A stretch of DNA of 64,000 bases from Albula goreensis (GCA_022829145.1 CM040761.1:16798245-16862244), one strand, 5' to 3'. Shown: positions 24,838 through 37,080, counted from the stretch's first letter. Notes: a model not told the origin generated them from the letters alone. Program-made: numbers and translations.

Positions 24838-27800
24838 TCAGCCCAGTTTTTCAGGTTCCTCTATGGATGGAGCAACAGCTTTGCTGGGCAGGACCGGCTC
24901 CTGAAGACTCCTCAGCACTTCCTGTGAATATCCCAGGATGCACTGTGCCTCAAGTCTGAGACTTTCCACTACAGCTAGTTGCTCCCTTAGGGTGGATCCT
25001 GCATCCTTCTTCAGGACAGATATCTGTCAAACAGAGAAAGCACAAACTGAAGACAAAAATATCTCAACAACACAACATAAATGACAGACATTCAGATGGG
25101 ATTTCAGACCATGTATCACTGCTATCAATGCCCTCATCCTACAAAGTCCCTTTTATCAGTTTCTATCAAAATACATATTTATATTGTATAGGCTGTGTGT
25201 GCTTATATGAACACATAAGAAAAATAAATAGCTGGACAGCATCATCTTATTTTAATAATTCATTTAGATTCACTGTGAATAAACAGTGTCTTTGTCCCAG
25301 ACATTATGAAGGGCAGTGTATAAGCAGGACACCCACCTTCAGCAGCGCTTCAGTGTTCTCATCCCAGAGGTGCTGACACAATACCTGGGCCAGATGAACA
25401 CTCCTCTCCTCACTGTCCTGACTCACTGCCGCCCCCAAGAGGACACCTTTCCAGCATGAACTGCACAGAGACCGAACGCACACACATACATAGCCATCTC
25501 AAAAAATGTATTACTCGCTGTCACTGTTGTAATTAATTTTATAAACACATGATAATTAATGGTCCCTCGTCCCTAGTACATTCCACACCAGAAAGCTTAC
25601 ACAGCCATTATTTACCTGGGAATTAAGACATTCAAATTATTATTCTTAATTGAATACATATTTACAATTTTGATATTGACAGTTGAAACCATTTGAACAT
25701 CATATTGCTCTTTATCTCCTTTTTATTTTAGCATAAGGTTCTTCAAACATCAGGGGATTCAAACCACTGGAGAGACAAAAATTGGCAACAGTGTTTGTCC
25801 TGGCAGATTATATATTTATGGTAACACTGAATGCTACCATAAATATTTTTGTCCTCTTATGCTGCCTCAGAAATTTCATTAAACCAGAGGCTTCTGCTGG
25901 AGTATGGTTTTGTTGCTCCAGGCAACCCTTAACACTACAGATCTGACAGGCTGTCAGTCTTACTATTGGTCCGGCTTCAGGGAGAGCAGTCTGAGTGCTG
26001 TCATTAACCTCCAGGAGGTGCCATCAAGACCAAAGGTCAGATTTCTGTTACAAACAAAATGTCAGACTGGTTATCATTTCATTGCAGGCTTCACACAGAA
26101 GGAGGGTATGAAAATTGAACGGAAACAGTAGCTACATGCGAAACACTTACGATAAAAAGTCATGCTTCTTCAGGAAAAGCAATTTCTGTGAAAACTGCTC
26201 AACTACTGCGGAAAAGCAGAACTGCAGATCACCTGAATAAATCAGAGATCATATCAGACTTGAAAAGGTCAAACTTAGCTCAAAGACTAAGTTTGTGCTA
26301 AGGTTTCTTGACAAAGAAACCTTAGCACAAACAAGTCATCATCTTGAATATTCATTAGTGCCATTCCCCAGCTGTGAAATCATGAACATCTCCTCTGCTC
26401 ACCTGGATCCACGTAGACTACACTGTGGGGGTTGCCTGGAGCAACAAAACCATACTCCAGCAGAAGCCTCTGGTTGTCATGGGGACCATAGCAAAGGAAG
26501 GCCTGCTGGAACTTCCTGCAGCCTTGTACACTGTGGACCTCATAGCACCGCTTTGTCTTGTTGAAACCAGCCTCTACCTACAACAGCAGTGTATGGAGGA
26601 AATTGAACATGTCTTCAACATATACAGGTATAGGTGCAGGAGTTACAGGTTTACATAGCAATATCATCCAAACCTGCACAGAGGGGCAGTGGTTGAGCAG
26701 GTCGAGGTATGGTGCCAAGGCATACACGTCCCGCTCCCGGGAGAGGTGGGGGCTCTGTGGGTGCTCCATATACACGGTCCGCGTGTTAACACTGCACCAT
26801 GCCCAGCGCAAAGCATCGTGGGTGAAAATGCCCTCCACGGGCTGGTCGAAGAGTGGCTGCAGGGAACGGACAAAAGCCAGAGAGGAGGAGAAGAGCTCGG
26901 AGACGCCATCTCTCTGATCAAACGCCTTTTTCCTGAGGTCTCCCGGCAACAGACTGATAACATCATCGGAAAAATAGACAGGACATGTGTAGGTTTTAGG
27001 CAGGACATCGGCATAGGGCTTCCACTGCGACCTAGCCCCCAAATGTCTCTCAGAGATAAGGAAGACACAGAGAGCCAATACAGGAGAAACAGGGGGCTTC
27101 CATCTGAAAGAGGATGATAACAAAAGTACTGTTATTTCATTTGAATCATTCCACAGAAGTCCTCCCAGAAATATAGCTTTTGATTGGAGCTAGTTTGTTT
27201 TCCCAGGGGTAGCCTATAAACTTAAATTTAGATAACTGTGAACGAGTAAATAAACTGTTCAGAGGACTTCTCCAGAGTGAATTAATAGAAATTAAAATGG
27301 TACCAGTGCATTTCTCTAGTCTTGATAAGTCTACAATAAGGCTCTGTTGCCAAAATGTTAGAGTATCCCCTAAACACACCAAAAGATTCTCCACCCATAT
27401 GTCAAATCAGTTATACATGCTTTTAGCATGTTCCCTTTTCCCAGGAACCAACCTCTTGATGTATTCACCCATGTAGCTACTAAGGACAGTCTGTGTGGTC
27501 AACAGACATCTCTCAGGTAAGGACACAATCAGATCTCTACCCTAGACAAGAAAAGGAAACACAGTTTAAGAGAAATGCTGAGGGTTGTGACTGGGGATAC
27601 TGCACAATTAGAGGTACAATTAGCCTACTGAGCTAAAGACAAATTAAGTATTTTCTTATTGCTGGTAAGCAATTTGATTACCGGGATAGTCTTCATGGCC
27701 ATTAGTCCTCTTCCAGTGTCTAGTGGAAAATAGCAGTTAAAGAAGAAGATGTGAGTCAACTCTGAAGAACAATGATGTGCTAACATTTTGTGATAGGGAG

Positions 27801-28216
27801 CCAGTATGCTGCTTTCATTAAAGATATGGCTGTAACGCACCTGAAAAATGCGCTGGGATCAAGAATTTGGAATTAAAGCCTCGTTCCTTTAGCCACTTCC
27901 TTAGTTCCACATATAGGGAATCATGGCACAAATTCACTGCAATGACACAAGACATTATACAGGACACGTGATCTTAAAGTGACGTGTGTAGAAGTCACGC
28001 TATCACAAAGCTGTTGTGGTATTTGTTTTCCAGTTAGGTAGAACTGTGCTGAATGACAGAATACAAAACTACAGCTTTATACATTATCTTTAAACTAAAA
28101 CAGAAGTAGAACAGTGTTGTGGGCAAAACAATGCATGTTTTACCTGCTTGGCTAACTATCTGACTGCAGTTTCTTCTCCTCTTTCTCCTCCCTCTTCTTC
28201 CACTTCGGCTCCCCAT
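24838..28216 (-). CDS. SETD4: SETD4, SET-domain lysine methyltransferase (complete, 10 exons)
   Basis: Minus-strand exons: 28216-28144, 27936-27841, 27719-27682, 27541-27453, 27103-26674, 26577-26403, 26232-26151, 26044-25964, 25460-25337 and 25023-24838. All phases agree and give 457 aa (human is 440). After a basic N-terminus (MGSRSGRRGRRKRRR) come LRKWLKERGF and the SET start DTGRGLMAM (about residues 57-65). Then follow SLPERCLLTT, WKPYADVLPKTYTCPVYF, the cofactor/active-site motif LDLLNHC (N236-H237) and CYGPHDNQRLLLEYGF (catalytic-type Y272). A Rubisco-LSMT-like helical substrate-binding half closes the protein. The family methylates lysines, with histone H4 and H3 reported as substrates, and is tied to cell quiescence. 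The last ~20 residues are fish-specific. A 47-bp stretch of exon 6 is duplicated in inverse orientation in intron 8. Confidence 0.95.
25813..25845. repeat. 11-bp perfect inverted repeat (hairpin)
   Basis: Arms 25813-25823 and 25835-25845 are exact reverse complements around an 11-base loop, in SETD4 intron 8 about 40 bp from the inverted exon 6 copy. Confidence 0.8.
25882..25928 (+). repeat. Inverted copy of a SETD4 exon 6 segment
   Basis: These 47 bases on the plus strand are identical to the minus-strand (coding) sequence of SETD4 exon 6 at 26475-26429. That segment encodes the part from NQRLLLEYGF to PGN. The copy is therefore antisense with respect to the SETD4 transcript and sits in intron 8, between exons 8 and 9. 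Identity breaks sharply at both ends. Confidence 0.95.
26291..26332. repeat. Perfect 19-bp inverted repeat (hairpin)
   Basis: Arms 26291-26309 and 26314-26332 are exact reverse complements separated by 4 bases. The hairpin is in SETD4 intron 6, between exons 6 and 7. Confidence 0.9.
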
Positions 28217-29190
28217 GCTGGTGATGTTCGGCTAAGCCTCACCACACATAGCTAAGGACAACTTGCGAGAGTTGCAATTTTAATTCAGTTAGAAATCAAG
28301 ACTTTACGTTCGAAGTGAACACATTCAAGTGAAACATAACCCTACAAATTACCTTCACAAGTAGCTAGCTGGTACACACAAATTGATTTTTTAAAAAAAC
28401 AAAAAAAAAAAAAACATATGTAACCCTATACAATGTTAAAGCTTGATATATCATGACGCTGTGGAAAAAACGCTGGCAGGGCACGTGCACCAGCACAAAC
28501 TTTGTATGAACTTCAAATATGGTGCTAAACCATTATGGCTAATCATTTGCAGATACAAACATTCGAGCATTGGCCGTTTATCAAAAAGGTAGCCAGCATG
28601 CTGTCGGCATTTGATTGTATGGAAAACACCTCGTTTGTAAGTTTCCTGTAGTTCTATGGCTATTTCACCAGTGACGTCAGTTAGCGTCTGCTTTGTTTTT
28701 CCGTTCTTGCGCACTGTTTCAGAGGACACCGCTGACAAGACGATTTAAAGAAAAATCACTGAGAAAATATATTCTGAGCTCTTTCCTGGCTCATTTAGAA
28801 GTTCCGGTATATGAGCGCTTACAAGCTGGAGCTAGAAGTTCCGGAAATACTCAATACGACGTAGCAGCGGCATGTAATCGCTCAGTCACGCATTTACATA
28901 ATGTCGTTTAACTCTATGGTTTTGCCAGTGCAGACCGCGTATTGAACAATATACTGTCAAGTGAGGAGCAAACGAGCTAGCTATGCATTTTTAATTTCAT
29001 TGAATGTGCAAATTCGTTTGATGTTTGTAGTTAGTATATTGTGTAGTAAATTTGAAAAAGACCTTATCGGCGTTGTAATAGTCATCGAGTTTGTAAAATA
29101 TGGAATAGCTAGATTGACAAGTTTTTACCGGTATGTACTATGCCTGAAGTGAAATCAGGGACTAAAAATATGTCTTTTTTCTTTGCAGAC
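28217..29190. promoter_or_regulatory. Divergent promoter SETD4 / CBR1
   Basis: SETD4 and CBR1 start head-to-head with 974 bp between start codons. A perfect palindromic CRE (TGACGTCA) is at 28672-28679. An 11-bp direct repeat AGAAGTTCCGG is at 28797-28807 and 28834-28844, and the second copy extends into the palindrome TTCCGGAA, an ETS-like core. A TTTTTTCTTTGCAG tract ends two bases before the CBR1 ATG and could be a splice acceptor for an upstream 5' UTR exon. Motif calls are by eye only. Confidence 0.55.
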
Positions 29191-30324
29191 ATGTCTACAC
29201 ATAAAGTTGCACTTGTCACAGGATCCAACAAAGGCATTGGCTTTGCAGTGGTGCGAGCACTGTGCAAGCAGTTTCCAGGCGACGTGTACCTGAGTGCTCG
29301 AGATGTGGGCCGGGGCACGGCAGCAATCGAAAGTCTGAAAACCGAAGGACTAAACCCGCTCTTCCATCAGCTCGACATCACCGACCCAGGGAGCGTGCGC
29401 TGTGCCAGAGATTTCTTCAAAGAGAAATACGGGGGCCTCGATGTCCTAATTAACAATGCCGGGATAGCATTCAAAAGTAACCAAATTACACCATACTGAC
29501 ATATAATGTTGTCAACAAGGCATTATGTAGGCAGCGTGTAATTGCACTGCTAGTAAAGAGAATAATTTTTGCACTTAATAATAATGGAAGTGAAACTGAT
29601 AGACTACGTCTTTACCTCTTTTGTCGGATTTTTGAAGGTGTTTATGCTTGACCAATGCATCCTCACTTTCTCCTTTCCTAGTGGCTGACACCACAGCCTT
29701 CGGAATCCAAGCTGAGGTGACCCTCAAAACAAACTTCTTTGCCACCAGAGATATGTGCAACGAGTTCCTCCCCATCATAAAAGCAGGAGGTAAAGCAGGC
29801 GGGCATAACCGTAGAGTTTGTGGAGAGACAATCTGTCTGGTAAATGGTGCCATTGAAAATAAGGCTAATTTGTATGTCTGTCTGCAGGGAGGGTGGTTAA
29901 TGTTTCTAGTGTAATGAGCTCCATCGCCCTGAAAAGGTGCAGCCAGGAACTCCAGGCAAAGTTCCGCAGTGATGACATCACAGAGGAAGAGCTGGTGGGG
30001 CTGATGGAGAGGTTTGTGAAGGAGGCCCAGAATGGCGAACATGAAAAGAAAGGATGGCCCAACACAGCCTATGGTGTGTCAAAAACAGGCCTTACGGTAC
30101 TGTCTATGATCCAGGCCCGTAGGCTAAGCAAGGAGCGACCGGGAGACCAGATCCTCCTGAATGCCTGCTGCCCGGGCTGGGTGAGAACTGACATGGCAGG
30201 TCCCAATGCCACCAAATCACCAGACGAGGGCGCTGTCACCCCTGTGTACCTTGCTTTGCTGCCACCAGGGGCCAAAGAGCCACATGGAAAGTTTGTGTCT
30301 GAAAAGCAGGTGCAGGTCTGGTAA
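29191..30324 (+). CDS. CBR1: CBR1, carbonyl reductase [NADPH] 1 (complete, 3 exons)
   Basis: Exons: 29191-29476, 29682-29789 and 29888-30324, giving 276 aa (human CBR1 is 277) with the same three-exon layout. It is a short-chain dehydrogenase/reductase. The NADPH-binding TGSNKGIG is at about residues 10-17, NNAG at 88-91, the catalytic Ser139 in VNVSSVMSS, and YGVSK with Tyr193 and Lys197. The C-terminus GKFVSEKQVQVW matches the family end. It reduces carbonyls of xenobiotics, quinones and prostaglandins. In fish, related enzymes act as 20-beta-hydroxysteroid dehydrogenase in oocyte maturation. The ATG at 29191 is chosen because it gives the family start. An in-frame ATG at 29140 would add 17 residues that I do not recognise. 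Only one CBR gene is present; the tandem CBR3 of mammals is absent. Confidence 0.95.
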
Positions 30325-31205
30325 GATTCTTTAGGAGGGAAGGGTGTTTGCCAGCATGTGCACACAGTATAATGTGTATGACACCAGACAGCACTAGAAC
30401 AGATTAATACAGGTGTACGAGTCATGTGAAATGGAATCATTAATTTTACAATATCAATATCAACACACATTTTAATTATGAAGGTACAGACTTAAGCTCA
30501 CATACTACTATGGTGTACTCAGAACATTTTGACGATTCTCCCTGGTGACTGTTGCCTCTGGGGTAAACGTAGCAACACCAAAAACAACACCACACATTCA
30601 CCAGACACAATTTCCTACCAGCACATAGATGATCGGTCTGGTGCTGCAGGGCTTGGGGTGGGAGAGAGGACAGGAAAGTGGTGGGTGGGTAGACTGAAAT
30701 GGGAACACATTGTGTTTTGCACATGAAAGAGGACATTACATCTGTCCTTATATGTGATATTTACATTGTGTTATTAGCCCATGAGTGGGTGTTGAAGGGT
30801 GGCAATCAAAATAAGAATTATTAATAAAAATAATAATAATAATAAATTTCTTCCTTATGGTATTTGTGAAATCATATTCTTATTCATTGTTAATTCAGCA
30901 TTCAATGAGATTTTTGGTGTTTTTTCAATGCTTTGTGAAACTTTTATTGTAGAAACGTGCTATCCTAACATTTTTTATTGATTGGCGTGTATGCTGTGAA
31001 ATAATGGGAATAAGACGGCTGAGGCTTCAGTATGCTATCAGTGTACCCAGTGTCTGCATCAATGTTTATCTGTGCCTTCTGTTTGTGTTAAAACCTGTAT
31101 CATTCACCTTGACTTATTTGCTTTTCCTAATCAGATACCTGTAAATATGTTTAAAATATTATCTGAATTGAGAATATAAATAAATGATAATGACTGGCAT
31201 GTGTT
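30325..31205 (+). terminator. CBR1: CBR1 3' UTR with several AATAAA signals
   Basis: AATAAA hexamers lie at 30823-30828, 30841-30846 and 31179-31184 after the CBR1 stop codon. The last is followed by TG-rich sequence suited to cleavage. No other coding exon is visible between 30325 and 31800. Confidence 0.4.
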
Positions 31206-31427
31206 GTATTCACTGTCTTAATTAATTCATGTTTTTTTGCCAATGTCTTGATGAGGATTACATTGTTTAATGTCTGTGGAAAAATGAAATATATTAATAA
31301 GATTACAGAGTAAGTCGGGGGTTTGCTGTTAGCCTGGATTTGTTCCGTCAGGTGGTAATTCCCCCATGTTATCTTCAAAATAACCACTGACCACCCTGTA
31401 ATGATCCTCTGTGATCAAAATAACAAA

Positions 31428-31474
31428 CAGGAATTGCAAAAGTTCAGTTTGACATGGAACTTTTGCAATTCCTG
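31428..31474. repeat. Perfect 18-bp inverted repeat (hairpin)
   Basis: Arms 31428-31445 and 31457-31474 are exact reverse complements around an 11-base loop, in the CBR1-DOP1B intergenic region. Confidence 0.9.
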
Positions 31475-31799
31475 ATTATCGATGTAAGTTGATGTGATAC
31501 AATGCTGTTGAAGTAAATGGAATGCAGTTAAAGGGTAATATTTTATTATATGTACGTGGTGTTTCTGTACCGTATGTACAGAATAATGAAATTACAGGAC
31601 ATGTTATTTAAAACAATCACAGATCATCTGCTTTCTCTTGGACAGAGAAAGAGGAGGTTGACTGAAATATCTGACAGACAAGTGAGAGGTTTGTAAACAG
31701 CACAGATCCTGGAACGTACCAAGGCAGGGGTGAAACGACTCAGTCAAATCACTTCTTTTCAGCCAGATCTGTGAAACAGCGCTTCTGGAGGAACTGTGG

Positions 31800-32233
31800 A
31801 TGGGGTTTTTAATGTCGCGGCGAGTTCTGACTCCACATACATCGCAAGATTATCATGTGAAGAAATTATACAAATCATAAGCGATGGAATGAAAACAGTA
31901 ACTTCGCAACCATATCCCAATCTCCTTCCCCACCCCTTCTCGTCCGCTCCCGCTCACCAGGAAGTATTCGCCCACCGTGCGAAATCAGCTGAGTTGTGGT
32001 GTTCCAGCCATCAAGCTCATCAGATAGCACAGAGGGGATATGTAAAACTCTTTCATGTTTTTTATAAGTCTACGTTCGCACCACCACCCTGCTGTAGAAG
32101 ATCTCGATACATGCTTTTTCCGTATGGCACTGTTAACGTTACAGATTTTGCTATTGTAAACTGTAGGTTTCTTCGCTAGCAACTGATTGTCAGCGGATAG
32201 CGAAGCTCCCACCAAAACAGCATTCTACAGTAG
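31800..32233 (+). other. DOP1B: Possible 5' UTR exon of DOP1B
   Basis: A strong donor (TAG followed by GTGAGTC) is at 32234, downstream of CpG-bearing, promoter-like sequence (31800-32230). The first DOP1B coding exon has its own acceptor at 37160-37161 and 44 bases of leader before the ATG, so an upstream non-coding exon must exist. This is the best candidate I see. The start of the exon is not defined. Confidence 0.35.
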
Positions 32234-35200
32234 GTGAGTCATTAATTTTGTTTCCCCATTTCATGGACGCCTATTTTGTCTTTACACATCGCCGTAGCAC
32301 ATTTGTGAGAAGCCGTGGGATATGGTAAACGCATAACTGTGGTTTGTTTATCGGAATACATAATCCACATACAAATTAATGGTCATTGTATGCAAATATA
32401 TATCTATTTTTTTTACTGGGACCGCAGTTGTATTGTACCTTGAACATCACTTCCACAGAATAATCGTGCAATTGTGCTATTTCCCATTAGGTTAGTTCAC
32501 GAATTTTGGCAATGGCAGATAATAATGTTATTCCCACTCGGTGTTAATACCCGCACTTGGCTAATGCTGTCCGGTTTGAACAAGTGAACAGGTTTTAAAT
32601 GGAGTGGATATCTCGCAAATAATCACATATTTTTGCGCAATATCTTCAAATATTTTTAGTTTAACGGTATCCAGGTATATGCTACTATTGTGCCACTCTC
32701 CCTCACAAAGGAAGGTTCTATTGAAAAGGTGATATCATAGAATTAATAATTCCTTATGAATTCATTTTCAAGACCTGAATTTTAAATGTTGGCCCCCAGG
32801 AGGCAATAAAACTGCAGTATAGCTGGAAATTATTAGACATTTATGCTTGAATAATTACATATTATTATGAACGCGCTGGGTGTATATAGCCTACACTACA
32901 TCTGACCGATAATTAGATGAGCGAAATGCTGTGTCTCTGAATTAGAGAACTTGAAGACAAGATATTGAGACCAAGCAGCTGTAGGCTAGGCCACAGACAC
33001 ATCTATGCATGCAACCCAACCAAATGTCAGACACAGGCCACATGCTCTCCCACTCTGTAGAATCAGCATTCTGCTGAGTCAAATCAATTTCTTGAACTAT
33101 GTGCTGAACTTGTGCCTGGTGATACAGACCGCCATATTTCAGTGGAGTTCATTCATTCTCCTGTAGCCATAGAAATGATGTTGCCGGGCAAGGTGGGATC
33201 CCATTCCCAAATGTAGTATCCAGTGTGCTGTATGTGGTAAATAGAAGTTCCACTTATTATCAGACTGTACAGAGGGATGGGTGGGGCTAGATGTTCCCTG
33301 GCTTGAGGGGAAATGGGTGGGGGTTGAGAGGGGGAGGCCCAAGGTGACAGGCAAACTTAAGGCAGTGCTGGAGTGTTATGTTGAAAAATCTCTGAAGCCC
33401 CCAAGCCAGATGCTGTGGGAGAGCTTAGATCCTGATGGATAGTACACCACATGCTGCAAATGAATCTTATTAGATGTTTGTGTGTGAGGCTCTAAGAGCG
33501 AGCGAGAGAGAGAGGGAGAGAATCGGTCAGCGCGTGCTTGTAGGCTTAAAATCAATGGTGAGATTATGTAATGCACTGAGACCTAATATCACATGAAGTT
33601 AACACATTCACAATCTGCCCATGACAGCTTTTATTTGGAAATTTAGTGTTAGTATTTTTTTTAAAGAAAGATGCCAGCTTTGCCCTACTTTGTGCTGAGC
33701 TTGGTTTTAGAAGCACTTATAATATATCTTGACTAGGTCACAGTTCCTCTACTTCACACCAGTCAGTGAAAGAGACTGCTTCTCACAACAGAGAGAATGT
33801 GAGTCCCGGATAAATGTGACACTTCCCACCCAGTAAGTACACAGTCTTCATAGCAGCTGACCTTATCTAAAGTGCAGCAGTTTATATCCTATGGGTCAAA
33901 CACAAAGCTGGCAAATACCACAGAAGAGACCTCTCAGGCACTTATATACTGCTCTTCTGTTACGCAGCGGCTCATTGGCACCAGCTGGGCTGCTTCTTTC
34001 CCCACAGCATGTACAGTCTAAATGAGGTGACCAAGCATTAGGCTTCATTCTCCTGTGTAATTGCCAGGATATAGATCAGTAGATATCAGATTAGTAGGAG
34101 GTATGGTTCATCTCTTTATGCTCATACAGTTTTTTGTTGTTTCTTTGGTAAGGTGACAGTGGTTTTCTAGAGAAGATATCTGTAAATATTTATTTATTTA
34201 TAGAATGTGCATTTTATTGTGTAGCCATGATGTGGTATGGATTTTATTCACTGCTTGCATGAATAAAACATTCTGGCTATTGACTTCTGTAAAAGTGCAT
34301 CATTAGCTTGCCTGCCAAAAAGGTACTTTAAGTTTAGTATACATTTGTTTTTGTTTATTTTTTATTTTTTTTGCTATCTGGCTTTTTGGAACTGGGGACA
34401 GAAACAGTCATACTTCCTTGAAGTTGATTCCTAGGAATTACCTCAGGAAGAGTTCAGCAGCACAACAGGGTGCACCAGGTCAGACCTACTCACTCTGCAG
34501 CTGGATTCCCCTGGAGAGGATTCTCCATTTTTCACTAAACCAAGTCATACTATCTTTGACCTACGTTCCCTATATATCCTCCAGGATAATCAGATTTGGT
34601 TATACACAATAAAGGATGCAAAATTATTACTGTAAAATCACTCAAGCTTTATTGTCATGCATGTTTCCAAATAAATATCAATTTAAATGGCTGTGTATTT
34701 TACTTAGGCAAATGTGTAGGGAAGCGTCTGTCCAGGGCCATTTACAAAGGCCCCATTTTGCATAGTAGCTGTTTAGATTTCTGAATATATTACTGAAATG
34801 ACTTTTAGGTTAAGCTCTCTGGGCAGAGGTACTTGCAAACCTGGTCTGACCACCCAATGTGTTTATTGACTGCTGGTCTTCACCTATCAGAAACCTTGCA
34901 CGTAAAATGCAGTGGTAAGTCCATCTCAGCTGCCCTTTTGTTTTAGCTGCAGTTCTCTCACCCTCTGCACTGGGTTTGACAGTGCTGGCCCTGAACACTG
35001 TGTGCAGTGATGCATCCTCCGATCCTCTGGTTTGCTGGCCCTTTAGTGGTCTGTTCTGCTCTCCCATGCCAGCAAATCGCCTTTGCACTATGTGTGTGTG
35101 TGCGTGTGAGTGTGTGAAAGAGACAGAGAGAGAGAAGGAGAGAGAGAGCGTGTGAGAGAGTATTCCTGTGCTTGTGCATATGTTTTTGTATGTGTGTGTG

Positions 35201-35558
35201 TTGGAGGGGATTGTTTGCGCAGGGTGCTGTGTCATCTGACAGAGCCTCACTGATTTGCCATGCAAAGTGACTTGCTATGCCTGCTCAACAAAGTGGCTTG
35301 TTCTCTGCTGTTTGCTGCACTGCCGGGACGACAAGCATCAGGTGATCCTAGAGCCGTGATGGCAGATGGGTTTGGCTGGCATGGATTCAAAGCCAAGCCC
35401 ACCAGGCATCCGACAGGTATTTTTCAGCAGTTACTGCTGTCATAGAAGCATCTTCCCAAAGCCATGCTCTTGCTTAAAAAAAAGTATGGCATGGGGATGA
35501 ATGGACAAGTGAGAAGAACAGGAACCTTTCTGTCTGGTCTGTGATTCTGGTTTTGATT

Positions 35559-35616
35559 GGTGTGTGTGTGTGTTGTGTGTGTGTGTGTGTGTGTGTGTGT
35601 TGTGTGTGTGTGTTGT

Positions 35617-35672
<56 letters not shown>

Positions 35673-35750
35673 GTGCACATGTGTGTGAATGTGCATGTGT
35701 GTGTGTGTGTGTGTGTGGTAGTGCACGTGTGTGTGCATGTGTGTTTGTGA
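35559..35750. repeat. (GT)n microsatellite, interrupted
   Basis: About 190 bp of GT repeat with interruptions (TGTTGTG, GTGCAC, GTGAATG). The Cys/Val open frames over it are repeat artefacts. Confidence 0.95.
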
Positions 35751-36385
35751 TTACTCAGGAAAGAGACTGGTCTCCTGCCCATCCCTGCCTGCCAGCTGTG
35801 CTGAGCAGATGTCCCTGTCCTCTCAGTCCCCCTATCACATTGGCTGCTTCATTACACTCCCGTAATCCACTGTGTACCCTCTCTGGGCTCCATGGCAACA
35901 GCACTTTCACATGCAGGAGCGTGGCCCCAACCAGCCTGTGTTTGCTTTCCCATGTACATCTGCAATGGGGACTAAGGGCAGTCAAGCTAAAGATACAGTA
36001 TTAACATTTAACCACACACTATTTTTATTGGTTTTTATCATATTACCACCTGTATACATATTACATTTTAGTGGTATCATTGGTCCTTCACATTTGTTTG
36101 CTTCAGTTATAGAAAAGGTATGGAAATTAAGTTTTAGTATACCAATGAGATGACCAGTTTTGTGCCTTGCAGCCTTTGTTTGTTACCTGGCGAGTTTGTT
36201 CATTCCTTTGAGACACTGGGTGGTTGAGAAAAACAAGTGTCACGTTGAAGTCTTGTGTCCTGAATGGCAGTGTGTTTTAAAATGCATTGCAATCCACCAG
36301 TCAGAGCTGTGGCTGTCAGGTCAACGGAACGTTCAGGGACACACTGGTGAATGAAGTCATTGTGATGCCAGCAATGGCCTGTGTT

Positions 36386-36390
<5 letters not shown>

Positions 36391-36442
<52 letters not shown>
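36391..36442. repeat. (GT)26 microsatellite
   Basis: A pure GT run in the inferred 5' intron of DOP1B. Confidence 0.95.
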
Positions 36443-36443
<1 letters not shown>

Positions 36444-36780
36444 TCCCAATACACTAGTCACTCCATTGCCCCTTTTTTCCCACTACTTGTGCCATCACCA
36501 AACGGTTCAGGAACAGAAATCAGAAACATGATGACATAACAGGATTACATGAATGGCATGCTGGGACCCTCTCAGCTCCATGGACACTGCTTGCATGTTA
36601 CATAGAACACGAGGAGAGTGTTAGTGAGGCAGCAGAGCTTAAACTTAATATAAATACAGCATTAACACACTCTCTTGTCTAAACCGGACCATTTCTCATC
36701 ACAACCCCAGCTTCAAGCCATGTCGAGACAGGTCAAAATGAGAGTTTCAGGGTTGTTGTAGTCATAGAAAAGGACTAATT

Positions 36781-37080
36781 ATGGAAGGAGTTGGGTGGAC
36801 TTTTAGGGAGTTTTTTTAGAATGGGTTTTTGGAAGTGTAGAAACAAGTCAAGGTGGTGATAGAGATGAAGTGAAGAGACAAGTAAACGTGGAACAATTTC
36901 AGAGGCTTTGCGTAGTGTGTTAATGGGTTTTATAAAGAGCTGAAATGGGTGCAATTCAGGGAGATTCAGGAGTGTTTGGTAGATGTATAGAAATAGGTGA
37001 AGGTGGGAGGGGTTTGACAGAGTTGGGTGGAGATGTGGGCGGAGTTTTAGAGACGGGTAATGGGAGGTTAGAGCTGAAGG
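36781..37080 (+). other. G-rich, C-poor strand-asymmetric tract
   Basis: By hand count the plus strand here has about 114 G and 17 C in 300 bases. GGG runs are frequent, especially at 37001-37065. The tract ends about 80 bp before the acceptor of the first DOP1B coding exon. It also looks like a degenerate repeat of short GGGT/GAAG blocks. Confidence 0.7.

Noticed and set aside
29140..29190. Alternative CBR1 start 17 codons upstream
   Set aside because: It reads through a splice-acceptor-like TTTTTTCTTTGCAG tract and adds residues unlike the family start; the ATG at 29191 gives the expected N-terminus.
35559..35750. CRISPR-like repeat array
   Set aside because: It is a dinucleotide microsatellite in vertebrate DNA, without repeat-spacer structure.
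31200..37000. A CBR3 paralogue or another gene between CBR1 and DOP1B
   Set aside because: No SDR motifs (TGxxxGIG, YxxxK) or other spliced protein pieces were found in this stretch on either strand.
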